Source: Acidobacteriota bacterium
GTDB taxonomy: Bacteria; Acidobacteriota; Terriglobia; Terriglobales; Acidobacteriaceae
Direction of reading: 5' to 3'
Assembly (NCBI GenBank): GCA_021792135.1
Contig: JAJYVF010000032.1
Coordinates: 1 to 63,282, forward strand
Length of the DNA stretch: 63,282 nucleotides
Below the pieces are notes generated by a model. The model did no database searches and was not told where the DNA came from. It saw nothing but the letters and a program-made list of their open reading frames with translations. A program made the translations under genes and the position numbers. Positions 7,272 through 16,534 of this stretch are shown piece by piece; within the stretch, counting starts at the first letter, position 1, and each line of letters begins with the position of its first letter.

Positions 7272-8492
7272 ATGCCGAGTTCTGTGTCATTACTTTCTCT
7301 CTCTCAGATACCGGCACCAGTACTAACCGTCTATCTGGATACCAACCAGGCTCAGTACATCAATCAGCACTTCGATCATGGTCATTTGTCCTGGTTTCGA
7401 AATGAGGCCAAACATCTGCTCACACACGTGTCCGATTCCGATCGTGTGGCGCTCAGTGCGGAACTGGAGCGCGTAACGGAATTCCTTATGCAGGACACCT
7501 GGGGACATCGGGGAATGGCGTTGTTTGCCGGTCCTGGCACATGGATCGCGATTCCCCTTGATCGCGAGCCGCAAAATCAAATTGACTGGGGCGAGCCGCG
7601 ACTATGGCAGCTCTGGGCAATCGCAGATCGCTGTCCGCGCACCTGCATCGCAATGATCGACCTGTCCGGTGCGAGGCTTTTTTATACCCAGTACGGAACT
7701 CTGATACCCCTTGAGACGATCGACTTTCACATCGACGTGTCACAGTGGAAGGAAATGCAGTCCTCGCATGCTGCCGAAAGAGGGATGGGCCTGCCCCATG
7801 GTGCGCAGCAGGATATCTTCGAGCGGCGGCGCAAGAGCCAGTACATGCACCTGTTTTGGGAAACTGCAAAGAAGATCGCCCATGCCTGTGAGGTTTATTC
7901 TCTGACCCGCATTCTCCTGTTTGGTGCAGACCGTCTCACCATTCCTGTTGAACATCGGCTTCCACTGAACCTTCAGGACCGGGCCATCCGGCTTCGCCAC
8001 ATGCGGCGGGATCTGGTCATCGCAGATTTGCTGGCGCACTTTGAAGATCAACTCCGGACCTGGGAATCTGCGCGAAGAGAGCAGGAGGTTGATGAATTCC
8101 TGAACCGAAAGCATGGTATCGTCACCGGCGTCGAGGATACCCTGACAGAACTGCAGCGAGGCCGCGTATCGTCTCTGCTTGTGGCTGAAGATTTCAACCC
8201 GGCGCTGCACCTGTGCGTGCAATGCGGTCACGCCACCGCTTCCGCGGTTCAGGATTGCCCGCGATGCCATGGCAAGGTATTCAGCACAACCCTGCATGAA
8301 ATCCTGCCGCAACTGCTCGGAAGCTGGTCGTCTGATATGAAGCTGCTCCGCGGTGCCGCTGCGGAGCGCCTTCGCTCGGCCGGAAGCATAGGCGGGTGGG
8401 TGCGGATTCGACCTCACGTCGCCCCGGTGCATTTCTCCCGGCAACAAACGTGGCCCGCCGCAGGACCCCGCGTGACCGGCATCACAGCATGA
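7272..8492 (+). CDS. bacterial eRF1-like (baeRF-type) protein
   Basis: This 406-aa protein has the layout of bacterial archaeo-eukaryotic release-factor-like proteins. The N-terminal strand PVLTVYLDTN (residues 16-25) is the family's usual opening, an eRF1 domain-2-like middle follows (IAMIDLSGARLFYTQYG, 126-142), and an L7Ae-like alpha/beta segment comes near 200-260 (ILLFGAD). A C-terminal zinc-ribbon-like pair CxxC-CxxC uses C315, C318, C329 and C332. No GGQ motif is present, so hydrolysis of peptidyl-tRNA cannot be assumed. Family members are thought to act in ribosome rescue or stress. AAGGAGG six bases before the ATG fixes the start. It appears monocistronic. Confidence 0.72.
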   Translation: MPSSVSLLSLSQIPAPVLTVYLDTNQAQYINQHFDHGHLSWFRNEAKHLLTHVSDSDRVALSAELERVTEFLMQDTWGHRGMALFAGPGTWIAIPLDREPQNQIDWGEPRLWQLWAIADRCPRTCIAMIDLSGARLFYTQYGTLIPLETIDFHIDVSQWKEMQSSHAAERGMGLPHGAQQDIFERRRKSQYMHLFWETAKKIAHACEVYSLTRILLFGADRLTIPVEHRLPLNLQDRAIRLRHMRRDLVIADLLAHFEDQLRTWESARREQEVDEFLNRKHGIVTGVEDTLTELQRGRVSSLLVAEDFNPALHLCVQCGHATASAVQDCPRCHGKVFSTTLHEILPQLLGSWSSDMKLLRGAAAERLRSAGSIGGWVRIRPHVAPVHFSRQQTWPAAGPRVTGITA

Positions 8493-8564
8493 TTTGCCGG
8501 CGAGTGCGAGAATTCACGGCACCAGCGATGTGAAGTCTGCCACGTTGTTGTCAGAGGAGGCGTG

Positions 8565-9074
8565 ATGAAGTGGTCTTCTGCCGTCACCTTTTTGCTTCTG
8601 TTCATGTGCTGCACGGTTGAGGCGGAGAGCGGGCTTTATGCTTCGTTTAGCGCCTCGCGATTTAGCGTGCTGACCGACTGGGAATACGGAGCCACCCCGG
8701 GTTTCTATTACGATCACTGGAGAATGCATCGAATTCATGCTGGGGTTGATCTGCGGGCACAGCTGCTGGGTTCGGGAACCGAAAAGCTGCAAGGCGGTCT
8801 GATCGGTCCTCGCATCGTCTTGGACCGGTTTGTCGCGGGTTTGAAGCCCTACGGGGAGGGCCTCATCGGCGGGAGCCATGTGACACTGGTCGAAAGAGAA
8901 TCCGATATCGAGAACAACTCCTTTGAATTCGAGTTGGTGCTCGGCGTCGACAGGAACGTCTCGCCACGCGTTGACTGGCGTCTGGCCGAAATCTCCTGGG
9001 GCAAGGTGACCAGCGCCGGCCCGCCGTTTGCGTTGACCACGGTGAGCACCGGGCTTGTGTTCCGCTTTCCCTGA
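8565..9074 (+). CDS. small outer-membrane beta-barrel-like protein (paralogue of 1922-2434)
   Basis: This 169-aa protein has a signal peptide (WSSAVTFLLLFMCCTVEAES) followed by alternating strands. Motifs shared with the first copy are ASFSAS, PGFYYDHW, LIGPR, KPYGEGLIGGSHV, DWRLAEISWG and a terminal STGLVFRFP. AGAGGAGG precedes GTG and ATG candidates three bases apart, and I chose the better-spaced ATG. It follows the eRF1-like gene with 72 bp between, so it could be co-transcribed. Role unknown; an outer-membrane location is inferred from the strand pattern. Confidence 0.75.
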   Translation: MKWSSAVTFLLLFMCCTVEAESGLYASFSASRFSVLTDWEYGATPGFYYDHWRMHRIHAGVDLRAQLLGSGTEKLQGGLIGPRIVLDRFVAGLKPYGEGLIGGSHVTLVERESDIENNSFEFELVLGVDRNVSPRVDWRLAEISWGKVTSAGPPFALTTVSTGLVFRFP

Positions 9075-9597
9075 GACAGAAAGGCGCTGTTCGCCTGCCT
9101 TTTAACCGGCTCGACGGCGCAATCGAATCGATTCGGCGCATGCCGCAATGGATAGATCGCAGATAAAGTCGCGCTTTTGCAATTCCTCCGGCGAACTGTA
9201 GTCTCCCCGAACCGTGAACCTTGCGTCAGCCGGTGGAACAAATGATCGGCATTGGCAGAGACAGCACGGAAATCAGGATATGCGGATCCTGAGTTGCTGC
9301 GCACCTTCAGTGAAGGCCTGACAAGCGTCGAGCGGACCGGGGATCATTGTCCCAGCCTGCGAGGTTTCCATCGGTTCCGGGTTTCTGCAGGAAGTCTGGG
9401 CCCAAAGGCGGCGCGGAAAACGCGTTCGATCTGGCAGGGCTGTCAAATCGTGTCCAAAGGCCTGGACGGATGCGGCGCTGGGGCGGGCTGCCCGCCCGAT
9501 CCGCCCACGTCCTGGAAGGGATTCTGCGCGCAGGCCCTGTGTCCGCAGCAGCATCTGCGGAGGTGAACGACTGAACTCGTCGCCCCTGCTGATCCCG
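9075..9597. other. 520-bp gap with no recognised gene
   Basis: Short frames on both strands lack ribosome-binding sites and have compositions unlike the neighbours. No clear hairpin follows either converging gene. I see nothing that can be named. Confidence 0.5.
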
Positions 9598-11850
9598 TTA
9601 ACGAGTCGCCTGGATATCCGCATGGGTGCGTTCGGCGAGGCGTTCGGCCACCCGCTCCTGGTTGCGAAGGCGGGCGGCATCGACCAGCATCTTTCCTGCC
9701 CACCGGTACACATTGAACTGGGCCAGAAGAGACCGCATGGAGCGCATGCGGTCCTGCTGCTCCTCGATCGGCATTCGGAGAGCCGTGGCCAGGGCTTCGC
9801 TGCTGGCTTCCAGGTCGTACGGATTCACAATGAGAGCTTCCGTCAGCTCCCGGGCCGCCCCGGTGAATTCGCTCAGTACCAGCACTCCTTTTAGGTCCGT
9901 TCGCGCGGCCACAAACTCCTTGGCCACCAGATTCATGCCATCGTGCAGGCTGCTCACATAGCAGAGATCAGCCGCCCGATAGAAGCGAAACACTTCGGGC
10001 GGCTCGTGATGGGAACGCAGCAGAATGATCGGCTGATAGCCATCTTTTCCGAAACGCTGGTTGATGCGAGCCGCCAGCGCCTCCACCGCTTCATTGAGTT
10101 CGCTGTAGCGCTCGATCGTGGTGCGGCTCGGGGCAGCGAGCTGCGCAAAGCTGAATCGCCCCCGGAATTCCGGATACCGTTCCAGCAGGCGCTCGACCGC
10201 GAGCAGACGCTCCTCCACCCCCTTGGTATAGTCGAGTCGATCCACTCCAACACCCAGAAGCGCATTCGGTTTCAGCCCCCAGTCGCGCCACACCTGGGCG
10301 CGGCACTCTTCAGGGCTGGGCGCCGTCTCGACCCAGTGATTGGGCCACTCCAGCGCGATGGGGTAAGGACGGATCAGCGTACTGTGCCCGCGCATGACCA
10401 CGGCATTATTCTCCCGGTCGATGCGGGTTTCCAGATACCGATCGACGGAGTCGAGAAAGTTATTGCAGTGCAGCTGTGTGTGGAAGCCCAGAATGCTGCT
10501 GCCCAGCAATCCCTGCAACAGTTCGTCACGCCAGGGGCAGATTCCCATCCGCTCGGCGTTGGGCCAGGGGATGTGCCAGAAGGCGATGATGGTCGCCGCC
10601 GGCAAGCGTCGGCGAATCATGGCGGGCGCCAGCGCGAAATGATAGTCCTGGACAAGAATGATTGGATCCCGTGAATCCACCTCGCTGCAGACGGCGTCGG
10701 CGAATCTCTGGTTCACCGCGCGATACTGCCGCCAGTCCTCCGCGCGAAAGACGGGCCGTGCGTGGGCGACATGGCAAAGCGGCCACAGACCTTCATTGGA
10801 GAAGCCGCAATAGTAACCCTGCTGCTCCTCCTCGGTCAGCCACACGCGGCGGATACGGTAGGACTCTTCACCCGGAGGAACGCTGATGTGGTCCTCCAGA
10901 TCGACCGTCTCCCGATCGGCACTGCCGCTTCCGTGGGCCACCCATACCCCCGAGCAGGCACGCATCACCGGTTCCAAAGCCGTCACCAGACCGCTGGCAG
11001 GATGCTGGACTTCGATCTGCCCGTCGGCGGCGCGCTGGTGGACATAGGGTTCGCGATTCGCGAGAATCACGATCTTTTCCCCGTGCAGATGGCGATTCAG
11101 CGCCTGCTTCAGACTGGCAGCTGTCCACTGCCCGGGAATCTCCTGCTGTTCGCTGGACATGCGCCCTACGAGCTCTCGCAGGTCGCTGAGAATCGGCTGA
11201 AATTCCCCGGAATGCTTGCCACCCCCACGCAGCAGCCTGCGCAGCTCCAGGCTCCATTCGTGCCGTGCGCTCCTTGCTGCCAGGAGAGGAACACCAAAAG
11301 CCGTGATGGCCAAAATAACAAAGATCACGATCAGAAAAGTACGTGCCTTGCCCTCACGAGCCTCGATATAGCTCAGGTCCTGCACCATGATCACGAATCC
11401 CAGTTCGTGTTCACCTGCAGAGACCGGCATCGCCGTCACCTGCACCCGGCCCGTCGGCAACATCGCGACGGTGTTCCAGTCGCGGAGTGATTCCGCCGCA
11501 TTGAACGCCGTCGAAGCGGAGGTACGGACTCGTGGGCCCACTTGTGTGCAGCTGAACTCTTCGGGAAATCCAGGAGTGCTGGATCGTATGCTGAAGTCGA
11601 CACCGCATGCCTCGACCGCGATCACCCGCTCGTCGCGCGCAATCGTCAGCAATTCACCCTGCAGTTCCTGCGGGTTGTCCCAGGTCTGGCTCAGGGAACG
11701 GCTCGCGCCGGCAAGCACCAGATGGGCGCGTGACCTGACATCTCGCTCGAACCACTCGCGAGCTGTGGTCTGAACAATGCCTGATGCCGCCCATGTGAGA
11801 AGGGCAAGGCCGATCAACAGGCCGAGGATCAGTTGTGCCATTCGCGACAT
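9598..11850 (-). CDS. membrane-anchored trehalose-6-phosphate synthase with N-terminal sensor-like module
   Basis: At 750 aa this is far longer than the roughly 460-480 aa of OtsA. Residues 6-26 and 171-191 are membrane helices. The 140 residues between them would be periplasmic and hold two cysteines (C82, C101). A charged linker follows (192-255). The GT20 domain (about 258-735) transfers glucose from a nucleotide sugar to glucose-6-phosphate. Visible GT20 motifs are FWHIPWPNAERMG, GVDRLDYTKGVEER and SLHDGMNLVAKEF. The fusion suggests trehalose synthesis steered by an envelope signal. No trehalose-phosphatase gene lies nearby. The ATG start (MSRMAQ) is not contradicted by any upstream codon. 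Confidence 0.88.
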   Translation of the reverse strand: MSRMAQLILGLLIGLALLTWAASGIVQTTAREWFERDVRSRAHLVLAGASRSLSQTWDNPQELQGELLTIARDERVIAVEACGVDFSIRSSTPGFPEEFSCTQVGPRVRTSASTAFNAAESLRDWNTVAMLPTGRVQVTAMPVSAGEHELGFVIMVQDLSYIEAREGKARTFLIVIFVILAITAFGVPLLAARSARHEWSLELRRLLRGGGKHSGEFQPILSDLRELVGRMSSEQQEIPGQWTAASLKQALNRHLHGEKIVILANREPYVHQRAADGQIEVQHPASGLVTALEPVMRACSGVWVAHGSGSADRETVDLEDHISVPPGEESYRIRRVWLTEEEQQGYYCGFSNEGLWPLCHVAHARPVFRAEDWRQYRAVNQRFADAVCSEVDSRDPIILVQDYHFALAPAMIRRRLPAATIIAFWHIPWPNAERMGICPWRDELLQGLLGSSILGFHTQLHCNNFLDSVDRYLETRIDRENNAVVMRGHSTLIRPYPIALEWPNHWVETAPSPEECRAQVWRDWGLKPNALLGVGVDRLDYTKGVEERLLAVERLLERYPEFRGRFSFAQLAAPSRTTIERYSELNEAVEALAARINQRFGKDGYQPIILLRSHHEPPEVFRFYRAADLCYVSSLHDGMNLVAKEFVAARTDLKGVLVLSEFTGAARELTEALIVNPYDLEASSEALATALRMPIEEQQDRMRSMRSLLAQFNVYRWAGKMLVDAARLRNQERVAERLAERTHADIQATR

Positions 11851-12105
11851 GATCCCTTAGGTTACAACCATCCGGGACTCCGGGGAGACGCATCGTCCGC
11901 ACTGGCAGCAATCCGCGGATCCTGGCCAGGGAAATCTCTCCCGGCTCCTGCTGCTTCGGTATCGCCCGCTGACGAAGGTCCCTTCTCCGGAGGTCGCCAT
12001 CGGGTGCCGCGCGGACGACATGTTGTCAGAGATGGTCTGTGAAGACGGCCGACAGAGATCCACTTTCATCTCTCTGCGGAGATCTGCGCGCGCAGTGAGA
12101 GACAG

Positions 12106-12929
12106 GTGAGAGATCTGGAACACATCACCGATTTCCCCCCCGGCTTCCGATTTGGCGCTTTCCAGGTTCCGCTCCGTTCGCTCATTCCGGAGAAGGTGGA
12201 TGGGCTGCTTGCCGCCGAAAAGAACATTTCCCAGTCACGCCTGGCGAACGGCGCGACGCGGTTGCAGCCGATTACCATGCTGACCGGCCAGGCGGTGGGC
12301 GCTCTGGCCGCACTCGCCGTGGCCGAACATGCGCAGCCGCGCCGGGTATCTCCGGAAAGAGTGCAGATTACCCTCCTGCAGGAAGGAGATATTCTGGCCC
12401 GGCCAAACATGCCAGATCTGACCATAGGGAGCCAGCCGTGGCAGGCCGCTCAGTTTGCCGTCGTGCATCGGTGGATCGCGATGGAGGATGAGGGCGGGTT
12501 CAGACCTCAGGATGTCCTGACGCGTGCGGAGAGCGCAACGATCGTTGCGACTGCCTTCGGGGCGCATGGATGGAACCGGCCCGGAGTGGAGAATACCGGT
12601 GACGTACCCTGGAACAGGCGTACACGGATGTGCCTCTCTATGATCCGGCCTTTAACGCGGTTGCTGCGCTGCGTGCAGCCGGAGCCGCTCCGGCTTGTCC
12701 CGTCCCGCCGCACGAGTTCTGCCCCGCTTACTCGATGAGCATCGGTGATTTCCTGCACTCTGCCCTCGTGATGAGCAAAAGGGAAGCTGAAGCTCCGGTT
12801 CCGACAGAGAACCAGCTGCGTGCAGGGATCAGGGCAAGAGATGACGAGCCGGTGACACGTGAGGATGCCGCCATGATCTTATATAACTTCGCGTTGTTCG
12901 GAGCGGCACAAACATCTCCGCATGAGTAG
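12106..12929 (+). pseudogene. decayed FAD-dependent oxidoreductase (C-terminal remnant, frameshifted)
   Basis: Residues encoded near 12160-12320 (VPLRSLIPEKVDGLLAAEKNIS, then RLANGATRLQPITMLTGQAVGALAALA) match the C-terminal FAD-binding part of FAD_oxidored (PF12831) proteins. The N-terminal Rossmann half is absent. The reading frame breaks between about 12,598 and 12,609. The second frame continues LEQAYTDVPLYDPAFNAVAALRAAG and then TREDAAMILYNFALFG, which resembles SLH-like repeats. Both the frameshift and the missing front half argue for a dead gene. It lies in a clutter-rich stretch between two intact minus-strand units. Confidence 0.75.
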
Positions 12930-13201
12930 TTGGCTGGGAACTCTGGGAAACTATCCGAGAGCTATGGCTTTGCAGTTGGAATGGGCATGCTTCCATCGAG
13001 TGCCGGGGACTGGGCGGACCTTCTCCCCGGAGCGCTCGATGGTGCCGGTGAGTTCGTTGATCGATTTACGGGCACGCGTCGGTTGCTCGGCGGTCTTTGG
13101 CATTCCTGCCCTTCGCTTCCCCGTAAAGCGACCGGAAAATCGGCTGTTGCCGGCATGGAAGGGGTGCCCTGGCAACGAAACTCCCAATGCCCGCAGATCG
13201 C

Positions 13202-14320
13202 TCAGGAGGGCTGGTGTGCCAGCGCTTCGGCAATGGCTTTTCCGGCGGTAGCAGTGTCAGCGCTGCCGCCTACATCCCGCGTGCAGAGGGACTTATCGAT
13301 CAGCGTCGTTTCAATGGCGCGAAGGACTGCCGCCGCTGCTTCGTTTTCGCCGAGGTGATCGAGCATCATGGCGGCGGACCAGACCTGCGCGATGGGATTG
13401 GCAATGCCCTGGCCGGCGATATCGGGCGCGGAGCCGTGGACGGGCTCGAAGAGCGACGGGAAGCGCCGCTCGGGATTGATGTTCGCCGACGGTGCAATGC
13501 CGATGGTGCCGGCACAGGCGGGACCGAGGTCCGAGAGGATGTCGCCAAAGAGGTTGGAGGCAACAACGACGTCGAAGCGGTCGGGGTTGAGGACGAAGTG
13601 CGCGGTGAGGATGTCGATGTGGTACTTGTCCCAGGTGATGTCGGAATAGCCTTTGCTTATCTCCTCGACCCGCTCGTCCCAGAATGGCATGGTGATGGAG
13701 ATGCCGTTGGATTTGGTGGCCGAGGTGAGGCGGCGGCGAGGCCGGCGGCTGGCGAGTTCAAACGCGAAGCGGAGAATGCGATCGACGCCGGCGCGGGTCA
13801 TCACTGTTTCCTGAATAACCACTTCGCGGTCCGTACCGGCGAAGATCCGGCCGCCGATCGAGGAGTATTCGCCCTCGGTATTTTCGCGGACGACGTAGAA
13901 ATCGATGTCGCCGGGTTTGCGGCCGGCCAGCGGGCACGGTACGCCCGGCATCAGGCGCACAGGGCGCAGATTGACGTACTGATCAAACTCCCGGCGGAAG
14001 AGGATCAGCGATCCCCACAGGGAGATGTGGTCGGGGACCCTGGCAGGCCAGCCGACGGCCCCGAAAAAGATGGCGTCGTGGTGGCCGATCTGCTGCTTCC
14101 AGTTCTCGGGAAGCATCCTGCCGTGCTTCAGGTAATAGTCGCAGGAGGCGAAGTCGAATTCATCGATCTCCAGCCGGAAGCCGTATCTGCGGGCGGCGAC
14201 GTCAAGCACCCGGAGGCCTTCGGGAACGACTTCCCGGCCGATTCCGTCGCCGGGAATGACGGCAATGTTGTAACTGCGGCTGTTTCGAGTCGTATGCTGT
14301 GTGTCGCTGGCCTGGGACAT
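13202..14320 (-). CDS. tartrate/D-malate-type NAD-dependent dehydrogenase
   Basis: This 372-aa protein is of the isocitrate/isopropylmalate dehydrogenase fold, tartrate dehydrogenase/decarboxylase-D-malate dehydrogenase branch. Seen: NIAVIPGDGIGREVVPEG near the N-terminus, then REFDQYVNLRPVRL, ENTEGEYSSIGGR, the metal and nucleotide segment ASNLFGDILSDLGP, and EPVHGSAPDIAGQGIANP. It would oxidise a 2-hydroxy acid with decarboxylation in the cytoplasm. The MSQASD start has GAAAGGG upstream. An open frame extends much farther upstream but only through the MFS gene. It sits 11 bp after the MFS transporter, so transport and oxidation of the same acid are likely linked. Confidence 0.87.
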   Translation of the reverse strand: MSQASDTQHTTRNSRSYNIAVIPGDGIGREVVPEGLRVLDVAARRYGFRLEIDEFDFASCDYYLKHGRMLPENWKQQIGHHDAIFFGAVGWPARVPDHISLWGSLILFRREFDQYVNLRPVRLMPGVPCPLAGRKPGDIDFYVVRENTEGEYSSIGGRIFAGTDREVVIQETVMTRAGVDRILRFAFELASRRPRRRLTSATKSNGISITMPFWDERVEEISKGYSDITWDKYHIDILTAHFVLNPDRFDVVVASNLFGDILSDLGPACAGTIGIAPSANINPERRFPSLFEPVHGSAPDIAGQGIANPIAQVWSAAMMLDHLGENEAAAAVLRAIETTLIDKSLCTRDVGGSADTATAGKAIAEALAHQPS

Positions 14321-14331
14321 GGGCAACCCTT

Positions 14332-15645
14332 TCAGGAAATTTTCGGAGAGATCGCCCTGCGAGCAAGGCGCATGGCAAGGATTGTAACGGCGGATAACAC
14401 GAGCATGCCTCCGACCAGGTATAGACCGCGAGTGAATTGGCCGCTGGCCCGATCGGCAGAGCCGATCATCCAGGGTCCTGCGAATCCACCAAGTGTGCCG
14501 AGAGAATTGATGAGGCCGATGGATGCAGCGGCACCGGTATCCGCGAAGAATGTCGTGGGCAGGCACCAGAGAGGCGGCTTGGCAGCGCTGACGCCGAAGG
14601 CGGTGAGCGACAGTCCGGCAATGGCAACGATGGCGGAGGAGCCGGCTCGGCCGGCCAGTGCCATGCCCAGAGCGGCGACCAGACAGGCAATGGCAGCATG
14701 CCAGTATCGCTCGCCGGTGCGGTCGGAACTGCGCGACCACAGGACCATGCCGATCACAGCAACAAAATTGGGAATGGCGACAAGCAGGCCGACCCTGAAG
14801 GGCGAGAAGCCCAGGCTCTTGATGATGAGCGGAGCCCAGAAGCCGATGGTATAGAGACCGGCGGAAGTTCCGAAGTATGCGAGGGAGAGCGCCAGAACCT
14901 TCCAGTCGGCGAGAGCGCGCCAGGCACTGTGACTGTGGGGGGCGGTGACCGCGAGTTCTTCGCGGCGAATGGAATCCGAAATCCACTGGCGCTCGTCGGC
15001 CGTCAGCCATGAAGCAGCGTCCGGGCGGTCGGTCAGAAACCGGAAGGCGACGATGCCAACCACCACCGCGGGAAAGCCTTCAGCGAGAAACAGCCACTGC
15101 CACCCGCGCAGGCCAAGCAGGCCGTGCAGCTGCAGCAGAGCGCCGGACAGAGGAGAGCCGAAGAATCCGGAGGCCGGAGCGGCTGCCATAAAGACGGCAG
15201 TGGCGGCCGAGCGGTAACTCGAGGGGAACCAGTAGCTGAGATAGAGAATGATGCCCGGGAAGAACCCGGCCTCAGCGAGGCCCAGCAGGAAACGGAGCAC
15301 GTAGAAGCTGAGGGGGCCTCGCGTCCAGACCATGGCGATCGAGATGATGCCCCAGCTGATCATGATGCGGCCGATCCAGAAACGGGCCCCCACCTTGTGG
15401 AGGATGATGGTCGAGGGCACTTCGAAGAGGAAATAACCGAGGAAGAAGATGCCGGAACCGATGCCGAAGACCTCGGGAGAGAGGCCGAGATCCCTGTTCA
15501 TCGTGAGAGCGGCGAAACCGACATTGATGCGATCAAGGAAGGCGATGAAGTAGAGCAGCACCAGGAAGGGAACGAGCCGCCAGGCGACCTTGCGCAGCGC
15601 ATTTCTTTCCAGCAGCGAAACAGCAGGGGTGGCGATGTCGCTCAT
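14332..15645 (-). CDS. MFS transporter, anion:cation symporter (tartrate/galactonate) type
   Basis: This 437-aa protein has 12 predicted membrane helices. ACS-family signatures are LLYFIAFLDRINVGFAAL in helix 1, the GIGSGIFFLGYFLFEVPS segment, and RFLLGLAEAGFFPGIILYLSYWFP. It likely imports a carboxylate such as tartrate or a sugar acid with protons. The gene lies between phnX and the dehydrogenase on the same strand, with gaps of 70 and 11 bp. It therefore probably belongs to one transcript whose first two genes act on phosphonates. The substrate is inferred from the downstream dehydrogenase. Confidence 0.85.
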   Translation of the reverse strand: MSDIATPAVSLLERNALRKVAWRLVPFLVLLYFIAFLDRINVGFAALTMNRDLGLSPEVFGIGSGIFFLGYFLFEVPSTIILHKVGARFWIGRIMISWGIISIAMVWTRGPLSFYVLRFLLGLAEAGFFPGIILYLSYWFPSSYRSAATAVFMAAAPASGFFGSPLSGALLQLHGLLGLRGWQWLFLAEGFPAVVVGIVAFRFLTDRPDAASWLTADERQWISDSIRREELAVTAPHSHSAWRALADWKVLALSLAYFGTSAGLYTIGFWAPLIIKSLGFSPFRVGLLVAIPNFVAVIGMVLWSRSSDRTGERYWHAAIACLVAALGMALAGRAGSSAIVAIAGLSLTAFGVSAAKPPLWCLPTTFFADTGAAASIGLINSLGTLGGFAGPWMIGSADRASGQFTRGLYLVGGMLVLSAVTILAMRLARRAISPKIS

Positions 15646-15715
15646 GGGTTCGGGGAGTGGAGTTCCGAAGACTTGATTCTAGCGGGCGAGCCGACCAGGG
15701 CTGAAGTGCCCTCGC

Positions 15716-16534
15716 TCAGATTCCAGGATGCATCCTGTTTTGGAGGCGTTCCTCGATTTGCAGGAGGATGTCATTGCATGCAGGAAGGTCTTCGGCGACA
15801 AAATGGGCTCCTGCGTTCAGGAGAGTTTCGGCGGCATCCTGCAGCCTCAGCTGCTTCTCGTATGTCGGCAACTGCGCCCAGTCAGCAGCGTCGAGCCCGA
15901 TGAGATTGCCCGTGCGGGTGATGCCAATGGTCCACATGCCGGCGTTCCGGCCCTCTTCGATATCGCTGACCGTGTCGCCGATCTTCACGCAGGCCGAAGG
16001 GGGATAGACGTCGAGCAGCTGGGCGTTGCGCGCGAGCATCCAGGGCGCCGGCCGGCCGGCGCCCACTTCGTCCGGACAGACAGAGGCGTCCGGGTAGTAT
16101 CCGTCCGCGGCGGCCTGTGCCGCGATGGGCGCCAGCATCTCGCGCGTATAACCAGTACTGCTGCCGATGCGCAGACCGCGCGCCTGCCATGCGGAGGTGG
16201 CCTCAGCGACGCCGTCAATGACCCGGGAGTAGCGTGGCAGGACAGCCGCCTGCAGAGAGCGGAATTCCGTGAAGAGAGAATCGACGTCCTCGGCGGCAGG
16301 GGCAAGACCACGTGCTGCGTGCCACTGCTCGCTCACAATGGGCAGGGCGAGGATCGCGCGGATATGATCGCGCTTGAGCAGTCCCATATCGTGGCGCGCG
16401 TCGACAGCGGAGAGGTCGATCCGGTGCTGAGCAAAAAGCTCCTGAAGCGCAGCCACGGGAGCGATCGATCCGTGGTCGATCGTCGTGCCGGCCCAGTCCA
16501 GCATAATGGCGCGAAGACGCAGGGGCGAAGTCAT
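15716..16534 (-). CDS. phnX: phosphonoacetaldehyde hydrolase
   Basis: This 272-aa HAD-superfamily enzyme cleaves phosphonoacetaldehyde to acetaldehyde and phosphate. The nucleophile is D13 in MLDWAGTTIDHG. K54 in MGLLKRDHI is at the position of the Schiff-base lysine of characterised PhnX. Later HAD motifs are GSSTGYT and the metal segment KIGDTVSDIEEG, with PDEVGAGRPAPWM between them. Length is normal. Its ATG overlaps the stop of the upstream FAD oxidoreductase by four bases, so the two are translated together. No 2-aminoethylphosphonate transaminase (PhnW) is present in the window. Confidence 0.93.
   Translation of the reverse strand: MTSPLRLRAIMLDWAGTTIDHGSIAPVAALQELFAQHRIDLSAVDARHDMGLLKRDHIRAILALPIVSEQWHAARGLAPAAEDVDSLFTEFRSLQAAVLPRYSRVIDGVAEATSAWQARGLRIGSSTGYTREMLAPIAAQAAADGYYPDASVCPDEVGAGRPAPWMLARNAQLLDVYPPSACVKIGDTVSDIEEGRNAGMWTIGITRTGNLIGLDAADWAQLPTYEKQLRLQDAAETLLNAGAHFVAEDLPACNDILLQIEERLQNRMHPGI

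Noticed and set aside
12930-13201. Possible small gene after the FAD oxidoreductase remnant
   Set aside because: Frames on both strands are short, lack ribosome-binding sites and match no family I know.
13187-14854. Plus-strand ORF of 555 codons
   Set aside because: Shadow of the dehydrogenase and transporter genes, Asp/Gly/Arg-rich without motifs.
13202-15010. 602-codon version of the tartrate-type dehydrogenase
   Set aside because: The extra N-terminal part only reads through the MFS gene in another frame. The enzyme begins at MSQASD with its own ribosome-binding site.
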